NCBI GenBank assembly: GCA_009993605.1
Contig: JAACTB010000008.1
Location: 1 to 64,000, forward strand
Source: Erythrobacter sp.
GTDB lineage: Bacteria > Pseudomonadota > Alphaproteobacteria > Sphingomonadales > Sphingomonadaceae
Direction: 5' to 3'
Length of the DNA stretch: 64,000 bases
Shown here piece by piece: positions 1-10,117 of this stretch. Position numbers and translations under genes: made by a program. The stretch's first letter is position 1, and each line of letters opens with the position of its first letter. The notes below the pieces were generated by a model. That model had not been told where the DNA came from. It saw only the letters and a program-made list of their open reading frames with translations, and made no database searches.

Positions 1-1
1 C

Positions 2-130
2 GGTGATCAGCATCCACAACGCGCTGTTGGTGAAGGCGATATTGAAGCCTGCCAGCTCCCAGTTCTCGGTGCCGGCAAGCGGCTCGATCGTGAACTGGTG
101 CATCGGGTCGACCTTGGCCGATTGTGCCAC
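2..130 (-). CDS. atpB: F0F1 ATP synthase subunit A, N-terminal part (cut by window edge)
   Basis: The first 43 codons of the F0 subunit a are visible; the rest lies beyond base 1. The translation begins (V/M)AQSAKVDPMHQFTIEPL and reaches the first hydrophobic stretch, which matches the conserved N-terminus of alphaproteobacterial subunit a. This subunit forms the proton half-channels facing the c-ring in the inner membrane. The start is GTG at 130-128, because the family-like sequence begins there and no in-frame ATG lies upstream before the preceding gene. It follows the AtpI-like gene by 54 bases on the same strand, the usual order in sphingomonad F0 operons. The Shine-Dalgarno is weak. Confidence 0.9.
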   Translation of the reverse strand, partial: MAQSAKVDPMHQFTIEPLAGTENWELAGFNIAFTNSALWMLIT

Positions 131-184
131 GTCTCTGGGTATCCCTAGTCCTGCGGTCTCGACGGCTGCCCCCGCGAAGCGAGA

Positions 185-505
185 TCAGTCTCCCGGCGGC
201 GTCTTCGCCGAACGGAAGATGTTCCTGAAGGCCACGATTATCCCGAGGAACAATCCGACCAACAGACCCCATGGCATGGTACCCGCCAGCCAATCGAACA
301 GCCAGCCGAGCACCAGGCCTCCGAGAACGCCGCCGAGCAGGTCGGCCAGGACGCGGTTGCCGCTGCGATAGCTCGCATCGGCCCCCTTGACCTGCGGCTT
401 GTTGCGCTTGTCTTCGCGCTCGCGTGCAGCTTTCAGCCGCTCCTCGAGCGCGTCGATCCGCGCATCTTCGCCGATGGGTTCCCGTGCGGGTCTCTCGTCG
501 CTCAT
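185..505 (-). CDS. atpI: AtpI/AtpZ-family ATP synthase assembly protein
   Basis: A 106-residue protein with a charged, coiled-coil-prone N-terminal half (IDALEERLKAARERED) and two closely spaced transmembrane segments at about residues 55-95, rich in glycine (DLLGGVLGGLVLGWLFDWL). This is the pattern of the subunit I/AtpZ family, which assists c-ring assembly or Mg2+ supply for F0 in the inner membrane. It lies directly upstream of atpB, as expected. The start at 505 is chosen because a GGAGG lies 5-9 bases upstream; an earlier ATG at 517 overlaps that Shine-Dalgarno and is unlikely. Family assignment rests on context plus topology. Confidence 0.8.
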   Translation of the reverse strand: MSDERPAREPIGEDARIDALEERLKAAREREDKRNKPQVKGADASYRSGNRVLADLLGGVLGGLVLGWLFDWLAGTMPWGLLVGLFLGIIVAFRNIFRSAKTPPGD

Positions 506-664
506 GCCAGCCTCCATAGTGGATCGCGCGACACAGGCAATAAGGTGCCCGCCGAGGGCGCCGCCCCCTTAGGCGGGGGGTATCTGCGAGTCAACACGGG
601 TGGGGGAGTGATTGGCGGCGAGGCCGGGAAAACAGCCCCGCCCGCGCCGCGATAAACGAAACGC

Positions 665-1069
665 TTACGGGCACCGCGCATCGCGTTGGGGCACGCCCGA
701 ACCGCGGGTCGCCCAGCTGCCGTCGGGCGCCTGGTATTTCTCGCCCGGTTCGGTCTTCAGAATGGCCTGGCATCCGGCGGCGAAGGCGTATTCCTCAAGC
801 GTGGCACGGGCGGCTTGCGCTTTTTCGGAATAGACCGCGCGGCGCTTGATATTGATATCGTTGACGATGCGGCGCAGCGCAGGCGTTTCCGCGCCGACGA
901 TGCCGAGATAGCCGTCCATCTTCTCGCCGATATCGCCCGACGCGCGGGCCGAGGCATAGGCCGGATCGCGCTGCGCGTAGGCGGGCGCGGCGATCCCGCC
1001 GAGCGCGGTGGCACCGGCCACGAGAGCGAAAGCGGCGTTCCGGGCGAATTGGGTGGTTCGGGTCATCAT
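665..1069 (-). CDS. ydbL: YdbL-family periplasmic protein (DUF1318)
   Basis: A 134-residue secreted protein: an N-terminal signal peptide (hydrophobic to about residue 30, AxA-type end APAYAQ) followed by the DUF1318/YdbL domain with YLGIVGAETPALR, a conserved INIKRRAVYSEKA segment and two cysteines near the C-terminus. In Escherichia coli YdbL is a periplasmic helper of the YdbH-YnbE lipid-transport bridge. Here it is the last gene of ydbH-ynbE-ydbL. Its ATG pair (1069/1066) lies 11 bases after the ynbE stop and behind an AGGA. A longer reading from 1120 would start inside ynbE and lacks a proper signal peptide. Confidence 0.85.
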   Translation of the reverse strand: MMTRTTQFARNAAFALVAGATALGGIAAPAYAQRDPAYASARASGDIGEKMDGYLGIVGAETPALRRIVNDINIKRRAVYSEKAQAARATLEEYAFAAGCQAILKTEPGEKYQAPDGSWATRGSGVPQRDARCP

Positions 1070-1079
1070 GACACTTGTC

Positions 1080-1283
1080 CTAGAAGATATCGGCGTTCTG
1101 GTCGATCGTGTTGCCCGCATCCTCTGCGAGGCGATAGATCACCTCCTGCCGGATATTGACGTTCAATTCGATCACGATCGGCTCTTCGGGGGCGTTTACG
1201 GTAATGCAGCCGGGCAGCATCGCCAGCGTTCCAAGCATCGCGAATGCCGCTGCTCCCTTGGTCGTCGTTTTGAATGGGGACAT
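1080..1283 (-). CDS. ynbE: YnbE-like outer-membrane lipoprotein
   Basis: A 67-residue lipoprotein. The N-terminus is a classical lipoprotein signal (MSPFKTTTKG, hydrophobic core, lipobox MLPGC with Cys26), followed by a short conserved tail (EEPIVIELNVNIRQEVIYRL) typical of the YnbE family. In E. coli YnbE sits in the outer membrane and augments a beta-strand edge of YdbH, completing an intermembrane phospholipid bridge. The start at 1283 has an AGGGA Shine-Dalgarno; an upstream in-frame ATG at 1319 overlaps the ydbH stop (ATGA) but would put 12 polar residues before the signal. Between ydbH and ydbL, as in enterobacteria. Confidence 0.87.
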   Translation of the reverse strand: MSPFKTTTKGAAAFAMLGTLAMLPGCITVNAPEEPIVIELNVNIRQEVIYRLAEDAGNTIDQNADIF

Positions 1284-1315
1284 AGCGTTCCCTCGCTTTC
1301 CTGATGCTGAATGTG

Positions 1316-4300
1316 TCATGATCCCTCGTCCGTGCCGTCCGGCACGATATCCTCTTCCTCGATACGCTCCTGCGCTTCCTCGCCGGTGATTTCGCGGCGC
1401 AGCAGGCGGCCTCCATCGGCAGATAGCAGGCCCAGCGAACGCGGATCGCGCACGGCGGCGGGATCGTAGAGCGATTTCAAGGACGTGATCAGCTGATAGA
1501 ACGGCGCGCGGATGTTGACGCGGAATTGCAGCGGCAGCGCCGCCAGCCTGCGCGTGATGAAATTGGACGAGGCGCCCTCGCCCTGGCTCACCCCGTCGAA
1601 GCGCACGCGCGTCACGATCTCGCCGGTCAGCGGTCCGTCCATCGCGAGGCGCATCTGACGATAGTCAAGGCTGCGCAGCGCATCGAAGGCGAAATTGGCG
1701 ATCGGCGACAGGTCTTCGTAAGTCAGTTCGCCCACATAGGAGATATTGCCCCCCGGCGCGCGCGACAGCAGCAGCCCGCCTTCGATCCGGCCATTGCCCT
1801 GGGCATCGAACACGATCGGTACCGTCCCGTCGAAGGTTCCGGTCGCGCTCAGATTGCCGATATCCATCTGATCGACGAAGGCGCCCGCATCCAGCCCGAC
1901 GATTTCGAAGACGTAGCGCCGCTCTTCCTCGACGCCGAAATTGAGATCGACCTCGCGCAGGATCAGCTCGCCCCCCATGAACGGCCAGCGCCCACCCGCG
2001 ACCGACAGGAACTGCCAATCGCGCAGCGCGAATTCGATTTCGCCATCCAGCACCTCGATCCCCGGATTGATCGAGGCGACGCGCAAGGACTGGCCGGGCG
2101 CGGTGGTGAGGCTGAGAAGATCGGTGAAGCGGATCGTCCCGCTCGCGCCGCGCACCGGGCCGAAAGCGGCGGCGAAGTCGAGATCGTCGGTGGTCAATTG
2201 GCCCGAGCTGGTGACTCCGTTCGCGCCCCAGTCCAGCCGGCCCGTACCGCTGACTTGCCCGCTCATATTCGCCACCACGCCGAGGGCGAGACGCGACAGA
2301 TCGTCGGGCTGGAGCAGGGGATCGAATTGCAGGTCCGCAATCACGAGGTCGGCATGGCCGCGCCCGCTCGACAGGTCGTGGCGGATATCGGCGGCGGTCA
2401 CGATCCGGTCGCTCGCCGGATTGCGCAGATCGGCGAAGGCGGTGATCAGATTGTTTTCAAGCGCCAGCGTGGCGTCGCGCGCCACCAGCGGCTCGAACCG
2501 GTCGGGATCGGCGCGGTCGGTGAGAGTGAAGCTGCCCTCCGACAGATCCAGCCGCCCGCCCGCATAACGCCAGCTTCCCGAAGCGCCGCCGATATCGAGC
2601 GGCACGGCGTCGAGCGTCACGTCCGCGTCGGAGAAGGTGCCCACGATGTCCTCACCGAAACGCGCGTCCAGCCCGCTGACGACGAAGCGTGTCGCCGTGC
2701 CCACGGGGCCGAGCGATACGTCCAGCTCGCGCGCGGTCATGACCCCCGGATAGGCGAAGCCCACGGGGCCGCTCACAAGCCGGATCGGCGTGCTACCCAG
2801 CCTGCCCGCCAGATCGAGCGAAGGGGCGCCTGCCGCGATATTGAGCCCGCCCGGCCCGTTGCGCACGATCGCGCTGCCCGGCGGAGGGCACAGGGTCAGG
2901 CGGCGGCGTTCGAGTGTGAGATTGGCCAGCGTCAGGTTCTCGAAAGCGATCTCGGTGCAATCCGGCCACAGCGCCAGCGCCCCGCCCGGCGTCCAGCGGC
3001 CGTCGATCGGCAGGCGCAGATTGCGGGTCGATCCGCCGGGAAGCGGCCCGCTCGCGATCGCCTCGCCGGTGAAGCGCAGCGCACCGCTATCGGACTGGGA
3101 CAGCGTCAGACGCGGGATTTCGAGCGCCGATCCGCCCGCCTCGTAGCGGCGCATGGCGAGCCTGAATTCGGTTTCGCCATTGCCCCGCCGTTCCATCCGG
3201 CCGCTGAGGGAGGGCAGCCCCGCTCCGCCAAGCGCGATATTGCCCGCCAGGAGCGGCGGCGCACCGTCGCGAAACTGCGCCTCGACGCGCGACAGCGACA
3301 AGAGCCGCGTGCCCGATCCCCCACGCAGATTGCCGCGCGGCATGACGAAGGTCGCGCCGGTCGGCCCCTGACGCGCCGACAGTTCGGCGGCGAAGGAGCT
3401 GCCGCGCGATTCGCGCCGCAGGATATCGGCGATGCGCTGCGCGATCGGGGCGACGAGGGTCCCCGCGCCGCTCCGCCCCAGCTGGGCCACCGCCGCATCG
3501 GATTGCGCGCCCAGGCGCAACCCGTTGCCCTCGACATCGCCGCGCCAGTCTAGCCGCGACAGGCCGGGATCGCTCCGCAGCGCCCCGTCCAGCGTGACCA
3601 GCGCCACATTCGCATAGGGCGAGGCCGCACCGCGCAGGGCCAGCGTGTGCTCCAGCGCCAGCACGTCGCCGCGCAGGCTCGCGCGCACACGCCCCCCGAT
3701 CCCGTTGGCCGCGTAAGCGCCTGTCTCGACTTGGCCGAGCCGCAAGCCCGCCGAGCCCGAGAAATTGGCGAGCGCGGCATCGCTCTCCAGTTCAAGCTGC
3801 GCCGATCCCGCGGCAAGCGAGACGCCGTCGCACTCCACTGAGCGGAACCGCATCGGCCCATCGAAGGACGGAACTCCATCCGCGGTGGCCAGCGTGCCGT
3901 ACAGGCTCGCGCCTGCGATCCGGCAGGTCTCCGTCGCAATCTCGGGGGCGCTGGCCGCGAGGATGCCGGAAAATCCGTCATCGATCCGCCCTTCGCCCTC
4001 GATCTTGAGGCCGATCGCGCCGTAGCGTGTTTCGATCAGCCCTCGCCCGTCGCGAATCGCGATGTCGAGTTCGGGAAGGCCGGGCGGCGCGGTGCTCTCT
4101 CGGTAGATCACGCGGTCGAGGCTGCCGAAAGTCACCCGCCCTCCGCGCAGCACCCCGTAAAGGCGCGGACGGGTCAGCGTGATCCGGCCGATCTCGGGCG
4201 CGCCCAGACGCTGATGCAGCTGCACCAGCACGCGCTCCGCAGTGAAGTCGGGCGTGCGCGGATCGCCGACGACGAGATCGCTCAGCACCGCCGCTTCGGG

Positions 4301-4558
4301 TCCGATGCTCTCGATCGTGTAGGTCGCAGGCAGATCGTAGGCCGCGAGCTGGTCTTCGATGACATTGCCCGCGATCCGCTCGCGCGAAAGCCACAGCGCG
4401 ACGATCGTGATGATAAGAAGGACAAGAACCGCGAAAGGGACCATCCAGCGCTTCTTGCGCCACCTCGGGCGTGGGGGCGGCGCGAAGGTGCGCTCCGCTT
4501 CGGCGAGCGGTGCGGTCTCGGCCAGCTCGGCCTCGGCGTGCTCGTCGACCCCGGTCAT
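1316..4558 (-). CDS. ydbH: YdbH-family AsmA-like intermembrane phospholipid transport protein
   Basis: A 1080-residue protein with a basic cytoplasmic N-terminus (RPRWRKKRW), one transmembrane helix at about residues 38-57, then a very long periplasmic beta-rich region made of repeating short strands, as in the YdbH/TamB/YhdP (AsmA-like) bridges. These form a hydrophobic groove that carries phospholipids from inner to outer membrane. The C-terminal region holds the YdbH signature and is followed at once by ynbE, its outer-membrane partner. The start at 4558 (MTGVDEHAEAE) was chosen because upstream residues read as unrelated Arg/Ser-rich sequence; it lies divergent from radC. Function is inferred from the family and the three-gene arrangement. 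Confidence 0.85.
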   Translation of the reverse strand: MTGVDEHAEAELAETAPLAEAERTFAPPPRPRWRKKRWMVPFAVLVLLIITIVALWLSRERIAGNVIEDQLAAYDLPATYTIESIGPEAAVLSDLVVGDPRTPDFTAERVLVQLHQRLGAPEIGRITLTRPRLYGVLRGGRVTFGSLDRVIYRESTAPPGLPELDIAIRDGRGLIETRYGAIGLKIEGEGRIDDGFSGILAASAPEIATETCRIAGASLYGTLATADGVPSFDGPMRFRSVECDGVSLAAGSAQLELESDAALANFSGSAGLRLGQVETGAYAANGIGGRVRASLRGDVLALEHTLALRGAASPYANVALVTLDGALRSDPGLSRLDWRGDVEGNGLRLGAQSDAAVAQLGRSGAGTLVAPIAQRIADILRRESRGSSFAAELSARQGPTGATFVMPRGNLRGGSGTRLLSLSRVEAQFRDGAPPLLAGNIALGGAGLPSLSGRMERRGNGETEFRLAMRRYEAGGSALEIPRLTLSQSDSGALRFTGEAIASGPLPGGSTRNLRLPIDGRWTPGGALALWPDCTEIAFENLTLANLTLERRRLTLCPPPGSAIVRNGPGGLNIAAGAPSLDLAGRLGSTPIRLVSGPVGFAYPGVMTARELDVSLGPVGTATRFVVSGLDARFGEDIVGTFSDADVTLDAVPLDIGGASGSWRYAGGRLDLSEGSFTLTDRADPDRFEPLVARDATLALENNLITAFADLRNPASDRIVTAADIRHDLSSGRGHADLVIADLQFDPLLQPDDLSRLALGVVANMSGQVSGTGRLDWGANGVTSSGQLTTDDLDFAAAFGPVRGASGTIRFTDLLSLTTAPGQSLRVASINPGIEVLDGEIEFALRDWQFLSVAGGRWPFMGGELILREVDLNFGVEEERRYVFEIVGLDAGAFVDQMDIGNLSATGTFDGTVPIVFDAQGNGRIEGGLLLSRAPGGNISYVGELTYEDLSPIANFAFDALRSLDYRQMRLAMDGPLTGEIVTRVRFDGVSQGEGASSNFITRRLAALPLQFRVNIRAPFYQLITSLKSLYDPAAVRDPRSLGLLSADGGRLLRREITGEEAQERIEEEDIVPDGTDEGS

Positions 4559-4652
4559 AGCTTGCGTCCCTTGCGCGAACGCCTGCCTAAAGGCAATGCG
4601 GCTTAACCGCTGATGATCTTGGGACGATCTCGGCGATGGGCAGGAGGTTCGC

Positions 4653-5387
4653 TTGGCAGAGGATGCGCCCGTTTCGCCGTCTGCGTCGCCAGATCGCGCG
4701 AAGAATCCCGAGAAGAATTCCGGCATCGGCCACCGCGCCCGGCTGCGCGAAAGGCTGCTGAAAGGCGGCGCGGAGGCGCTCGCCGATTACGAACTGCTCG
4801 AATTCCTCCTCTTCGCCGGGATGCGGCAGGGCGATACGAAACCGCTCGCCAAGCGTCTGATCGCGCATTTCGGCTCGCTTACCGGCGTGCTCAACGCCGA
4901 TCCTGCGGCGTTGACGCAGGTCAAGGGCGTGGGCGAGGCGAATGCGGCGGCGCTGCGCAGCGTGGCGCTGGCGGCGCGCAGGATGGCGCGCGGGGCGGTG
5001 GAGAACCGCCCGGTCCTCGGCAGTTGGCAGGCGCTGCTGGATTATCTCGCGATCGACATGGGGCAGTTGGCGCATGAGCGGGTGCGCGTGCTCTATCTCA
5101 ACACCCAGAACCGCCTGATCCTCGATCATCTCGCCAGCGAAGGTTCGATCGACGAGGCGGCGATCCACCCGCGCGAGGTGATGCGCAAGGCCTTCGACAT
5201 CGGGGCCACCGCGCTGATCTTGGTCCACAACCATCCCAGCGGCGACCCCCAGCCCAGCCGCGCCGATATCGCCATCACCAACCAGATCGCCGAGGCCGGG
5301 CGCCATGTTGGCGTGACGGTGCACGATCACGTCATCGTCGGCGGCGCAGGCCGCCACGTCTCGCTGCGGGCGAAGGGCTTGATCTGA
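4653..5387 (+). CDS. radC: RadC-family JAB1/MPN+ domain protein
   Basis: A 244-residue RadC homologue: an N-terminal helix-hairpin-helix-like region (about 25-110, with TQVKGVGEANAAALRS) and a C-terminal JAB1/MPN+ domain with the metal signature H192-x-H194-x7-S202-x2-D205 (VHNHPSGDPQPSRAD). RadC proteins are annotated as DNA repair factors, but the enzymatic role is unsettled; the intact metal site suggests hydrolase chemistry. The start is TTG at 4653, set 5 bases after a strong GGAGG (4643-4647); no good ATG is available. Transcribed divergently from ydbH, with purB following after 62 bases. Confidence 0.92.
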   Translation: MAEDAPVSPSASPDRAKNPEKNSGIGHRARLRERLLKGGAEALADYELLEFLLFAGMRQGDTKPLAKRLIAHFGSLTGVLNADPAALTQVKGVGEANAAALRSVALAARRMARGAVENRPVLGSWQALLDYLAIDMGQLAHERVRVLYLNTQNRLILDHLASEGSIDEAAIHPREVMRKAFDIGATALILVHNHPSGDPQPSRADIAITNQIAEAGRHVGVTVHDHVIVGGAGRHVSLRAKGLI

Positions 5388-5449
5388 CGCGGCGCGCCCC
5401 CTAGCCGCAGCGGCGCAATCCCCCCGCTTCATCTTACCCGGAGTCCCCG

Positions 5450-6799
<1,350 letters not shown>

Positions 6800-6837
6800 G
6801 TTCGCGAGCGTAGTTTCGCCGGAAGGATAGACCGAAC

Positions 6838-7269
6838 ATGCAAATCGTCCGCACGATCGTCTGGGTGGTGATCCTCGCCGCGCTGTTGATCTTCACCGCC
6901 TTCAACTGGAATTCGGTCGAAGTGCAGATCTGGACCAACATGGTGCTGGAAACGAAGATCCCGGCGCTGGTCATCGTCGCCTTCCTGCTCGGCCTGGTGC
7001 CGATGTGGCTGATCCATCGGGGCACGAAATGGCGGCTTCAGCGGCGGATCGCGGGCTTGGAATCGGCAGCGCGCGCCAATGCCAAGGCCGCTGCCGCCAC
7101 GCCGGTCGTGGCCGAACCGGTGGCTCCGGTCCGCCCCGATGACGGAGTCGAGACGACGACCGTCACCAATTCGACCAGCGAGCCCGTCGCCCCGGTCGAA
7201 ACCCGCACCGTGTCCGATTCCGACACCGCGCCCGTCCGGCCCGAAACGGACGGCACGGACAGGCCATGA
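6838..7269 (+). CDS. LapA-domain (DUF1049) inner-membrane protein
   Basis: A 143-residue protein with two transmembrane helices (about 5-23 and 38-60) joined by a short periplasmic loop (NWNSVEVQIWTN), a basic cytoplasmic segment (HRGTKWRLQRR) and a low-complexity Pro/Thr/Val/Glu tail. This is the LapA/DUF1049 topology, linked in enterobacteria with LapB in control of LPS synthesis; no lapB is visible here. An AAGGA Shine-Dalgarno precedes the ATG. Its stop overlaps the pyrF start by four bases (ATGA), so the two genes are probably translationally coupled. The disordered tail is longer than in the E. coli protein. Confidence 0.8.
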   Translation: MQIVRTIVWVVILAALLIFTAFNWNSVEVQIWTNMVLETKIPALVIVAFLLGLVPMWLIHRGTKWRLQRRIAGLESAARANAKAAAATPVVAEPVAPVRPDDGVETTTVTNSTSEPVAPVETRTVSDSDTAPVRPETDGTDRP

Positions 7270-7943
7270 GCAATCCCGTCTATCTCGCGCTCGACCTGCC
7301 GCAACTGGACGCGGCGCGCGATCTGGCGATGAAGGTGCGCGCGCATGTCGGCGGGCTGAAACTCGGCCTCGAATTCTTCTGCGCCCACGGTCACCACGGC
7401 GTGCTCGACATCGCCCATGCGGCGAAGCTGCCGATCTTCCTCGATCTCAAATTGCACGACATTCCCAATACCGTTGCAAGCGCGATGCAGGCGATCAACA
7501 CGCTCGAACCGGCCATCGTCACCGTCCATGCCAGCGGCGGACGTGCGATGATGGAGGATGCGAAGGCCGCGGCGGGCGAACACACGCGCGTCGTCGCGGT
7601 GACCATGCTGACCAGCCTCGACCAGCGCGATCTCGAACGCACCGGCGTCGCGGGATCGCCGCACGATCATGTGCTGCGCCTCGCCGATCTGGCGCACGAT
7701 GCCGGTTTGGACGGGATCGTGTGTTCGGGCCAGGAAGTCGGCGCGGTGCACAAGCAATGGAAGGACGGCTTCTTCGTCGTCCCCGGCCTGCGCCCGGCAG
7801 GGGCCGCCGCCGGAGACCAGAAGCGCACCGTCACGCCGCGGTCAGCGCGTGACGACGGAGCGAGCGTGCTCGTTATCGGGCGCCCGATCAGCCGCGCGGA
7901 AGACCCGCTCGCCGCCGCTCGCGCGATCGAGGCGACGCTTTAG
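7266..7943 (+). CDS. pyrF: orotidine-5'-phosphate decarboxylase
   Basis: A 225-residue TIM-barrel enzyme that decarboxylates OMP to UMP, the last step of de novo pyrimidine synthesis. The catalytic D-x-K-x2-D motif is present as D60-L-K62-L-H-D65 (FLDLKLHDIPNT), and the C-terminal phosphate-binding part reads VIGRPISRAEDP. The ATG overlaps the lapA-like stop (ATGA). The stop overlaps by four bases the stop of a convergent small membrane-protein gene. pyrC is present about 55 kb further on, so the pathway is scattered. Confidence 0.97.
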   Translation: MSNPVYLALDLPQLDAARDLAMKVRAHVGGLKLGLEFFCAHGHHGVLDIAHAAKLPIFLDLKLHDIPNTVASAMQAINTLEPAIVTVHASGGRAMMEDAKAAAGEHTRVVAVTMLTSLDQRDLERTGVAGSPHDHVLRLADLAHDAGLDGIVCSGQEVGAVHKQWKDGFFVVPGLRPAGAAAGDQKRTVTPRSARDDGASVLVIGRPISRAEDPLAAARAIEATL

Positions 7944-8164
7944 AGCGAACCGATCGCGGACCCGATCGCCACACCGAACGCAAACAGAAGCACTGCGGCG
8001 AGCAACGCCATCAGCGCCACTTGTCCGATGTCTCGTCCGTTGAGGAAAGTCGCGAGTGCGTGATCGTCGCCAGTATCGCGGATTACGAATTTGCCTTTGT
8101 TTTCCATAGGTTTTCGATAGCGTTTCGAAAGCATGATGGCAACGAAAGCTCTTTCGCTCGTCAT
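7940..8164 (-). CDS. small single-pass membrane protein, unknown function
   Basis: A 74-residue protein with a basic N-terminal part and one transmembrane helix near the C-terminus (about residues 48-70, ALMALLAAVLLFAFGVAIGSAIG). I do not recognise the family. The ATG at 8164 has an AGGGA at suitable distance; a second possible start is the ATG at 8107 (MENKGKF, 55 residues), which lacks a clear Shine-Dalgarno. It lies divergent from trpF, with starts 23 bases apart, and converges on pyrF with a four-base overlap of stops. The helix with charged flank makes it a plausible real gene. Confidence 0.6.
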   Translation of the reverse strand: MTSERAFVAIMLSKRYRKPMENKGKFVIRDTGDDHALATFLNGRDIGQVALMALLAAVLLFAFGVAIGSAIGSL

Positions 8165-8187
8165 GTCCGATCCCTAAAGAGCGACGC

Positions 8188-8832
8188 ATGACCCGAACTG
8201 AAATCAAGATTTGCGGCCTCTCGACGCCCGAGACACTGGACGCCGCCGTGGATGCGGGCGCCACCCATGTGGGTTTCGTCCATTACGAGAAAAGCCCGCG
8301 CCACGTATCCTTGGAACAGGCGGCGAAATTGCGCCGCCGCGTGCCCGAATCGGTCAAGCTGGTGCTGGTCCAGGTCGCGATGCAGCCCGAACCGCTCGCG
8401 CGCGCCTACGAGGCGATCCGCCCCGACGTGATCCAGTTCCACGGCTCCGAAACGCCCGAATGGATCAGACTGGTGCGCGATACGATCAAGGTCGAATCCT
8501 GGCGTTCGATCGGGCTGCGCTCGGCGGAAACTCTCGACAACGCGAAGAAATTCGAGGGCGCGGCGGATCGGCTGCTTTTCGATGCGCCCGCGAAGGCCTT
8601 GCCCGGCGGCAATGGCGTCAGCTTCCAATGGTCCCTGCTCGACGGATGGGAGCCCTTCATGCCCTGGGCGCTGGCGGGCGGATTGACCCCTGACAATGTC
8701 GGCGAAGCGATCGCGCGAACCGGTGCGCCGCTGGTCGACGCGTCGAGCGGGCTGGAAACGGAGCCGGGCGTCAAGGATGTGGGCCGCATCAAGGCTTTTT
8801 GCGAGGCGGTCCGCGCGGCGGACGCCGCCTGA
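8188..8832 (+). CDS. trpF: phosphoribosylanthranilate isomerase
   Basis: A 214-residue TIM-barrel enzyme converting phosphoribosylanthranilate to CdRP in tryptophan synthesis. Key features are IKICGLS at the N-terminus with the catalytic cysteine C9, the catalytic aspartate in LLFDAP (D132), and the phosphate-binding [10 protein letters not shown] at 162-171. It opens the run trpF-trpB-small ORF-trpA-accD-folC, an order common in sphingomonads; trpE, trpG, trpD and trpC are not in the window. No attenuator-like leader peptide was seen in the short gap upstream. Confidence 0.97.
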   Translation: MTRTEIKICGLSTPETLDAAVDAGATHVGFVHYEKSPRHVSLEQAAKLRRRVPESVKLVLVQVAMQPEPLARAYEAIRPDVIQFHGSETPEWIRLVRDTIKVESWRSIGLRSAETLDNAKKFEGAADRLLFDAPAKALPGGNGVSFQWSLLDGWEPFMPWALAGGLTPDNVGEAIARTGAPLVDASSGLETEPGVKDVGRIKAFCEAVRAADAA

Positions 8833-8899
8833 TCCGACCTCGGCCCCTACAAGCAAACCTGTCTCGACTCCGCCCGGCGCGAGCGGCATGGAGAAGGCG

Positions 8900-10117
8900 A
8901 TGAACGACACTCCCCCCAATTCCTTCCGCACCCAACCGGACGAACGCGGCCATTTCGGCGACTATGGCGGGCGCTATGTTGCCGAGACGCTGATGCCGCT
9001 GGTGCTCGATCTGGAGCGCGAATATCGCGCGGCGCAGGCCGATCCCGCGTTCGACGCGCAGTTTCAGGACCTGCTAGAACACTATGTCGGGCGGCCCAGC
9101 CCGCTCTATTTCGCGGAGCGGCTGACCGAAGCGCTCGGCGGAGCACAGGTCTGGTTCAAGCGCGACGAGCTGAATCACACCGGCGCGCACAAGATCAACA
9201 ATTGCATCGGGCAGATTCTGCTCGCGATGCGGATGGGCAAGACGCGCATCATCGCGGAAACCGGCGCGGGCCAGCACGGGGTCGCGACGGCCACCGTCTG
9301 CGCGCGCTTCGGCCTGCCCTGCACGGTGTTCATGGGCGCGGAGGACGTGCGCCGCCAATCGCCCAACGTGTTCCGCATGAAGCTTTTGGGCGCCGAAGTC
9401 CGCCCGGTGACGAGCGGACGCGGCACGCTGAAGGATGCGATGAACGAGGCGCTGCGCGATTGGGTCGCGAATGTGGACGACACGTTCTACATTATCGGCA
9501 CCGCCGCCGGGCCGCATCCCTACCCGGAGCTGGTGCGCGATTTCCAGAGCGTGATCGGCAAGGAAGCGCGCCAGCAAATGCAGGACCGCATCGGCCGCCT
9601 GCCCGACCTTCTCGTCGCGGCGATCGGCGGCGGATCGAACGCTTTGGGCCTGTTCCACCCCTTCCTCGACGATGCGGACGTGAAGATGCTCGGCGTCGAG
9701 GCGGCGGGGCATGGGCTCGACGGCAACGAACACGCGGCGTCCTTGCTCGGCGGCTTCCCCGGCGTGCTGCACGGTAACCGCACCTATCTGTTGCAGGACG
9801 AGGACGGCCAGATCACCGAAGGCCACTCGATCAGCGCGGGGCTCGATTATCCCGGGATCGGCCCGGAACACGCCTGGCTGAAGGATTCGGGCCGTGTCGA
9901 ATACACGGCGATTACGGACGAGGAAGCGCTGGAAGCGTTCCAGCTGCTCTGCCGTACCGAAGGCATTATCCCCGCGCTCGAACCGAGCCACGCCATCGCG
10001 GCGGTGGCGAAGCGGGCGAAAGAGATGCCGAAGGACGCGATCATCCTCGCCAATCTGTGCGGTCGCGGCGACAAGGACATCTTCACCGTGGCCGAACGGT
10101 TGGGAGTGGAGATGTGA
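8900..10117 (+). CDS. trpB: tryptophan synthase beta chain
   Basis: A 405-residue PLP enzyme joining indole and serine to form tryptophan, partner of TrpA in the alpha2-beta2 complex. [14 protein letters not shown] at the N-terminus and HTGAHKINN with the PLP lysine K98 identify it, along with the glycine-rich phosphate loop GGGSNALG. The start at 8900 follows GGAGAAGG; an in-frame ATG 12 bases upstream (8888) overlaps this Shine-Dalgarno and is less likely. The stop codon TGA overlaps the ATG of a small membrane ORF (TGATG), which separates trpB from trpA. Confidence 0.97.
   Translation: MNDTPPNSFRTQPDERGHFGDYGGRYVAETLMPLVLDLEREYRAAQADPAFDAQFQDLLEHYVGRPSPLYFAERLTEALGGAQVWFKRDELNHTGAHKINNCIGQILLAMRMGKTRIIAETGAGQHGVATATVCARFGLPCTVFMGAEDVRRQSPNVFRMKLLGAEVRPVTSGRGTLKDAMNEALRDWVANVDDTFYIIGTAAGPHPYPELVRDFQSVIGKEARQQMQDRIGRLPDLLVAAIGGGSNALGLFHPFLDDADVKMLGVEAAGHGLDGNEHAASLLGGFPGVLHGNRTYLLQDEDGQITEGHSISAGLDYPGIGPEHAWLKDSGRVEYTAITDEEALEAFQLLCRTEGIIPALEPSHAIAAVAKRAKEMPKDAIILANLCGRGDKDIFTVAERLGVEM

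Noticed and set aside
561..576. CCGCC/GGCGG hairpin between ydbL and the AtpI-like gene
   Set aside because: Short, no T-tract on either strand, several alternative pairings in a G/C run.
1526..3553. Long plus-strand open frame opposite ydbH
   Set aside because: Arg/Gln/Ala-rich composition and no motifs; it is the GC-rich antisense shadow of ydbH.
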